From Bacteroidota bacterium (GTDB lineage Bacteria; Bacteroidota; Bacteroidia; Bacteroidales; CAIWKO01), in NCBI GenBank assembly GCA_037133915.1, contig JBAXND010000001.1, positions 62,001-126,000 on the forward strand: DNA of 64,000 nt, given 5' to 3'. The position numbers and the translations under genes were made by a program. The notes beneath the pieces were generated by a model that saw nothing but the letters and a program-made list of their open reading frames with translations, was not told the DNA's origin and did no database searches. Below, one piece after another: positions 60,495 through 64,000 of the stretch; within the stretch, counting starts at the first letter, position 1; the number at the start of each line of letters is the position of its first letter.

Positions 60495-60502
60495 CAAAGT
60501 TA
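60495..60502 (-). promoter_or_regulatory. -7 promoter box (TAACTTTG)
   Basis: TAnnTTTG on the minus strand, 37 bases before the TlpA-like gene. Confidence 0.4.
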
Positions 60503-60590
60503 ACAAAACCGTATAATATGCCGTAATACAGCTTCCCATGTACGGCGAGGTGCGGTTTTTTTCGTAATATTGTGATTCATAATAAAACGG

Positions 60591-63071
60591 ATGGATTTTG
60601 TAAGTATCATAGATGTCTCTGTTGCTGTTTATTCTGTTGCTCTTGGTATTATTGTTTATCAGCGCGACATACGGAATGAAGTGAATCAGTACTTTGGTCT
60701 CTTCTGCGGTCTTACAGCATTTTGTGCATTCACAGATTCGCTGATTAACAGTGCCGCAACCGAAACAGAGCTGTATTATTTACTGCATATGATTGGAGTA
60801 CGTATGCTCCTTTTTACACTGTTACTTCACTTCTTTATTATTTATTCTGGCAATGTTGCCTTACGAAAATGGTGGTTTCTGTTACCTTGCTATCTGTTAA
60901 CACTTTTCTTTATACTTTATCCTAAGCCTGAAAATATTTTTATTGTGAAGCGCATTGAAGGTCTTCATTCATGGGGCTTCTGGGCAAAAGACAATGGCGT
61001 TTTCAACATGCTGATGTTTGTATGGATTGCAGCGCAGATATCATTGATAAATATTCTGGGAATAAGGATGGTATTCAGGGAACGGAGAAAAAGGAAGCAA
61101 GTACAGGCCGTATATGTACTTGCCGGGATAATTATTTCGATATTCTTGCCGGTGCTTTCTGATATTTTTATTCCGTTAACGGGATTGAAAATGCCGCAAT
61201 TGGCAACTATTCCCTTCGCATTAGGCAACCTTGTTATCGGCTATGGCGTGATTAAACACGGACTATTCTCATTTAAGCCCGGTGAATTAACCCGAGATAT
61301 CCTTAATAATATTTCCGATTCGGTTATTATTACGGATATGGCCGGAAAGATTAATTTTATCAATAACGCTTGCAGCCTGCTGACCGGCTTGAACGAACAA
61401 GATCTGCTGGACACAGATATAAACAGCTTGTTTGATACGCCTGTATGTGACGGTACAATTGGAAAAACTACATTTCCTTCCGGCAACATTCTCCGGGCAG
61501 GAGTCAAAGAGCGGCAGGTTTTCATTTCCTTTTCTTCATCAACAGCGGCCTTATTTGGAATTAGAGAAAAAATATTTATTATTCACGACGTTTCGGACCT
61601 GCATCAATCAATCACTGACCTTCGGTTTAGTGAAAAAAAATATCGGGCATTGATTGAATCCTCGTCAGACCCGATATACATGATAGATTCGTCTCTTACT
61701 ATACTTGCCGCGAATCCTCAACTTGCCATTATAACCGTTAAGCCCGAGGGATTTGTAACTGTCGGCAAACGGCTTTATGAAGTATTGACAAAAAAACAGC
61801 TGGACTCTTTCAGAGCAGAAATTGAAGAAGTTTTTAGATCCGGGAAACAAAAAATTGTAACCAATGAGATTGAAATAGTAACAGGGCAGACATTCTGGTA
61901 CAGCACTTCACTATCGCCTGTTAAAGACGAAAAAGATGATAAAGTACTTTATGTGATAGTGATTGTACGCGACATTACCATTCATATGAAAACAGAGGAA
62001 ATTATCAGGAAAAATGAAGAAAAATACCGATTTTTCCTTGAGAACTTTCCAGGCATTATCTATAGAGCTGACCTGAACAACAAGCTGGAATTTATTTTCG
62101 GCGAACTGGAACTTCTTACCGGATACACGCGTGAAGAGCTTACAAAACCGGGGTTTAATTTTCAAAGCATTATTTACCAATTGGATTTACAAAGGGTAGT
62201 TAAGGCTTACCTCGAACTGGTGAAAGGGGCGGTTGAAGAGGTGTCTATTAGTTTTCGTGTTGTTTGCCAGAACGGAAGTATAAAAAACCTCAAAGGTTGG
62301 TTCCAGAAAACAAATGACGGTGGTAATAATTCTTCGTCTATTCAGGGAGTACTTTATGATTATACTTCCGAAACAGAAACGAACGACCGCATCATGGACG
62401 CCGTAATAGAAACCGAAGAGCGCGAACGCTTGCGCTTTTCAGAAGACCTGCATGATGAACTGGGCCCCATGTTGTCGAGTATCAGAATGTATATAAACAC
62501 CATTCAGTCGAAGAATAAACCTGAACAGGAACGCGAGCGCATGCTGCTGCTCGACCAAAGCATCGGTTTGATAGATGATGCAATCAGTCAGGCCCGCAAT
62601 ATTTCCCGCAATTTAATGCCCGAGCTATTGAGCGATTTTGGCCTGGTTTCCGCCATTAAATCATTTTGCAATCAAGTGAACAGCGGCCGTACGGTGAGTA
62701 TTGACCTGCAGTTGCAGAATGTTGATGAAGATTTTAGATTCAATAACCTGGCGGAGCTGGCGCTGTTCAGGGTTTTGAAAGAGCTTATCAGCAATACGCT
62801 GAAGCATGCCGGAGCCGGTAATATCATTATAAAATTTACGGAGCGTAGAAAAATGTTTTTAGTAGAATATTTTGACGATGGTATTGGCTTTGATTTTAAA
62901 ACAAGTCTGAAGAAAAAAGGTTCACTTGGGCTAAAGAATATTGTGAACCGTATTGGAACCGTTGGCGGAAGCATACGGTTTTCGACCACTGCTGACGGTG
63001 GAACCATGATTCTGATTGAAGTTTCTACGGAAGAAAACACCATCCATTCAGGTGGAATTGTCGATGGCTGA
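60591..63071 (+). CDS. Membrane PAS-domain sensor histidine kinase (NarL-type, HisKA_3)
   Basis: 826 residues. An N-terminal seven-helix membrane region (about 1-215) is like the histidine kinase 7TM sensor. Three PAS-type domains follow (about 222-335, 345-460 and 468-600; the latter two open with FSEKKYRALIESSSDPIYMIDSS and NEEKYRFFLENFPGIIYRADL). Then comes the HisKA_3 dimerisation helix with His621 in RLRFSEDLHDELGPMLSS, and a C-terminal HATPase_c domain with LKELISNTLKHAG and DDGIGFD. It phosphorylates a NarL-type regulator; the only candidate nearby is the convergent gene at the right edge. The signal is unknown. No -7 box is clear upstream. Confidence 0.9.
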   Translation: MDFVSIIDVSVAVYSVALGIIVYQRDIRNEVNQYFGLFCGLTAFCAFTDSLINSAATETELYYLLHMIGVRMLLFTLLLHFFIIYSGNVALRKWWFLLPCYLLTLFFILYPKPENIFIVKRIEGLHSWGFWAKDNGVFNMLMFVWIAAQISLINILGIRMVFRERRKRKQVQAVYVLAGIIISIFLPVLSDIFIPLTGLKMPQLATIPFALGNLVIGYGVIKHGLFSFKPGELTRDILNNISDSVIITDMAGKINFINNACSLLTGLNEQDLLDTDINSLFDTPVCDGTIGKTTFPSGNILRAGVKERQVFISFSSSTAALFGIREKIFIIHDVSDLHQSITDLRFSEKKYRALIESSSDPIYMIDSSLTILAANPQLAIITVKPEGFVTVGKRLYEVLTKKQLDSFRAEIEEVFRSGKQKIVTNEIEIVTGQTFWYSTSLSPVKDEKDDKVLYVIVIVRDITIHMKTEEIIRKNEEKYRFFLENFPGIIYRADLNNKLEFIFGELELLTGYTREELTKPGFNFQSIIYQLDLQRVVKAYLELVKGAVEEVSISFRVVCQNGSIKNLKGWFQKTNDGGNNSSSIQGVLYDYTSETETNDRIMDAVIETEERERLRFSEDLHDELGPMLSSIRMYINTIQSKNKPEQERERMLLLDQSIGLIDDAISQARNISRNLMPELLSDFGLVSAIKSFCNQVNSGRTVSIDLQLQNVDEDFRFNNLAELALFRVLKELISNTLKHAGAGNIIIKFTERRKMFLVEYFDDGIGFDFKTSLKKKGSLGLKNIVNRIGTVGGSIRFSTTADGGTMILIEVSTEENTIHSGGIVDG

Positions 63072-63091
63072 GGATAAAAACAGACCGGGAA

Positions 63092-63772
63092 TTAAAGTGC
63101 GTTTCCGCTGATTTCATTTAAATCCACATATCCGCGCTTAATAGCGTAGATAACCATACTAATCGAATTTTTGGCGGAAGTTTTATCAAGAATATTCGCC
63201 CTGTGTCCGTCAACAGTTCGCGGACTAATATTCAGACTTTTAGCTATTTCAGCGTTAGAATGACCTTTACAAATAAGCTGTAATACTTCAATTTCGCGTT
63301 GCGTAAGGTTGTCGGGATTTTCAAACGGAACTTTTTCTTCTTTGCTCAGGAAATAATTTTTTCGAAGTAATTCTTTTACCAATGCTTCCGAAAAATAATT
63401 CTTGCCTTCTACAACAGAATTGATGGCTGTTTCTATCTCCGTTTTGTCAGCATTCTTAAGCAAATACGCACAGGCTCCGGCACTCATCATATGTTTAAAA
63501 TGTTCTTCGGTGCCGTACATCGAAAGAACAATAATTTTTACCTCAGGGTATTTTTCGTGTATCAGGCGTGTAGTCTCAATGCCATTCATCTCCGGCATTT
63601 TCACATCCATAAATACAATATCCGGAACCACCTGCTCCATTTTTTGTAACAGCTCTTTTCCGTTTTCTGCTTCCCCAATTACTTTGATGTTGTTGATTTC
63701 ATTTAAAACCAACTTAAGGCCGTTGCGGAATATCTGATGGTCATCTGTAATAATAACCTGATAAATTTTCAT
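63092..63772 (-). CDS. NarL/FixJ-type response regulator
   Basis: 226 residues. Receiver domain with the acidic pair Asp10-Asp11 and phospho-accepting Asp56 (DIVFMDVKMPEMNG), and a LuxR-type helix-turn-helix C-terminus with LTQREIEVLQLICKGHSNAEIAKSLNISPRTVDGHRANILDKT (about 155-200). It converges on the PAS histidine kinase with 20 bases between the stops, so the two are not cotranscribed although likely a cognate pair. A -7 box lies 31 bases upstream of the start. Confidence 0.92.
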   Translation of the reverse strand: MKIYQVIITDDHQIFRNGLKLVLNEINNIKVIGEAENGKELLQKMEQVVPDIVFMDVKMPEMNGIETTRLIHEKYPEVKIIVLSMYGTEEHFKHMMSAGACAYLLKNADKTEIETAINSVVEGKNYFSEALVKELLRKNYFLSKEEKVPFENPDNLTQREIEVLQLICKGHSNAEIAKSLNISPRTVDGHRANILDKTSAKNSISMVIYAIKRGYVDLNEISGNAL

Positions 63773-63802
63773 GCGATAAAGAGTTTTGAATCAATGGATG
63801 AG

Positions 63803-63810
63803 CAAAAATA
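63803..63810 (-). promoter_or_regulatory. -7 promoter box (TATTTTTG)
   Basis: TAnnTTTG on the minus strand, 31 bases before the NarL-type regulator start. The remaining sequence to 64000 holds no recognisable gene. Confidence 0.4.
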
Positions 63811-64000
63811 CAAAAAATCCTTGAACCGCCATCATTTTAGGTCGCGGCGGCGATTAAATCGACGGTAAATATGCGGTATCATGTGGTATGAGCAGGATAA
63901 ACTACTTTGACCCGGCAGTGCATGAAATAATAGGTTTCTTCAGAAAGTTATTAACAAAAATATGTGAACAATGTATTACAAATCAGTTAAGTATGAATCT

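Noticed and set aside
1..64000. Mobile elements, CRISPR arrays, tRNA or rRNA genes
   Set aside because: No transposase, integrase, regularly spaced repeats, cloverleaf or rRNA-like sequence was recognised in any gap.

Overview
The window is a chromosomal stretch of a Bacteroidota bacterium. The evidence is the gliding/type IX secretion genes gldL-gldM-gldN at the left edge, secreted proteins ending in type IX (T9SS) sorting domains, paired ECF sigma/anti-sigma modules, head-GIN (DUF2807) proteins, a bacterial GH3 protein, and an upstream element of the form TAnnTTTG (the known Bacteroidota -7 box) before most isolated genes. Genus or family cannot be fixed from the sequence alone. I see no tRNA, rRNA, CRISPR array, insertion sequence, integrase or phage gene; the region reads as ordinary vertically inherited chromosome with some envelope-related specialisation.

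Layout. 1-3.2 kb: end of gldL, then gldM and gldN, closed by a strong terminator. 3.3-7.7 kb: an EnvC-like murein hydrolase activator with degenerate zinc ligands, a small SDR reductase, a GH3-family adenylating enzyme and a translationally coupled secreted protein. 7.7-9.6 kb (minus): biotin carrier protein and carboxyltransferase of a propionyl/methylmalonyl-CoA type carboxylase. 10-13.7 kb: two polytopic GT-C-like membrane proteins and a GIN lipoprotein. 13.8-19.5 kb (minus): a compact unit of ECF sigma factor, a protein joining an anti-sigma-like N-terminus, one membrane helix and an outer-membrane barrel, and two related T9SS cargo proteins. 19.7-24.3 kb: small membrane proteins, a secreted PKD protein with a cysteine-rich tail, and an OmpR-type two-component system. 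24.4-30 kb: dacB (PBP4), ilvE, a MORN-variant protein, pyrF, prfA. 30-33.2 kb (minus): a second ECF module with an anti-sigma-like protein and a GIN-barrel fusion. 33.5-36 kb: lepA and a PlsC-like acyltransferase.

36-45 kb (minus): three consecutive M16 zinc peptidases, all with intact HxxEH. 45-48.3 kb: dnaX, a DUF2795 protein, a cobalamin adenosyltransferase and a small membrane protein. 48.5-56.9 kb (minus): a nine-gene nucleotide-sugar/polysaccharide operon behind a textbook Bacteroidota promoter. It encodes the WbpA/O-WbpB-WbpE-WbpD type route to UDP-2,3-diacetamido-glucuronate, GalE, RfbB, a WbpP/TviC-type epimerase, a CpsB-type PHP phosphatase and an unexpected cysteine-rich lipoprotein. 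57-60.5 kb: an outer-membrane barrel protein, the Kdo transferase waaA and a TlpA-like thioredoxin lipoprotein/secreted protein. 60.6-63.8 kb: a large 7TM/PAS histidine kinase convergent with a NarL-type regulator.

The common thread is the cell envelope: T9SS machinery and cargo, ECF-linked barrels, murein maintenance, surface sugar synthesis, Kdo transfer and periplasmic proteolysis. The best candidate for an undescribed system is the 13.8-19.5 kb unit. There a single polypeptide could link an outer-membrane barrel directly to a cytoplasmic ECF sigma factor, and the same transcript appears to carry two T9SS cargo proteins.
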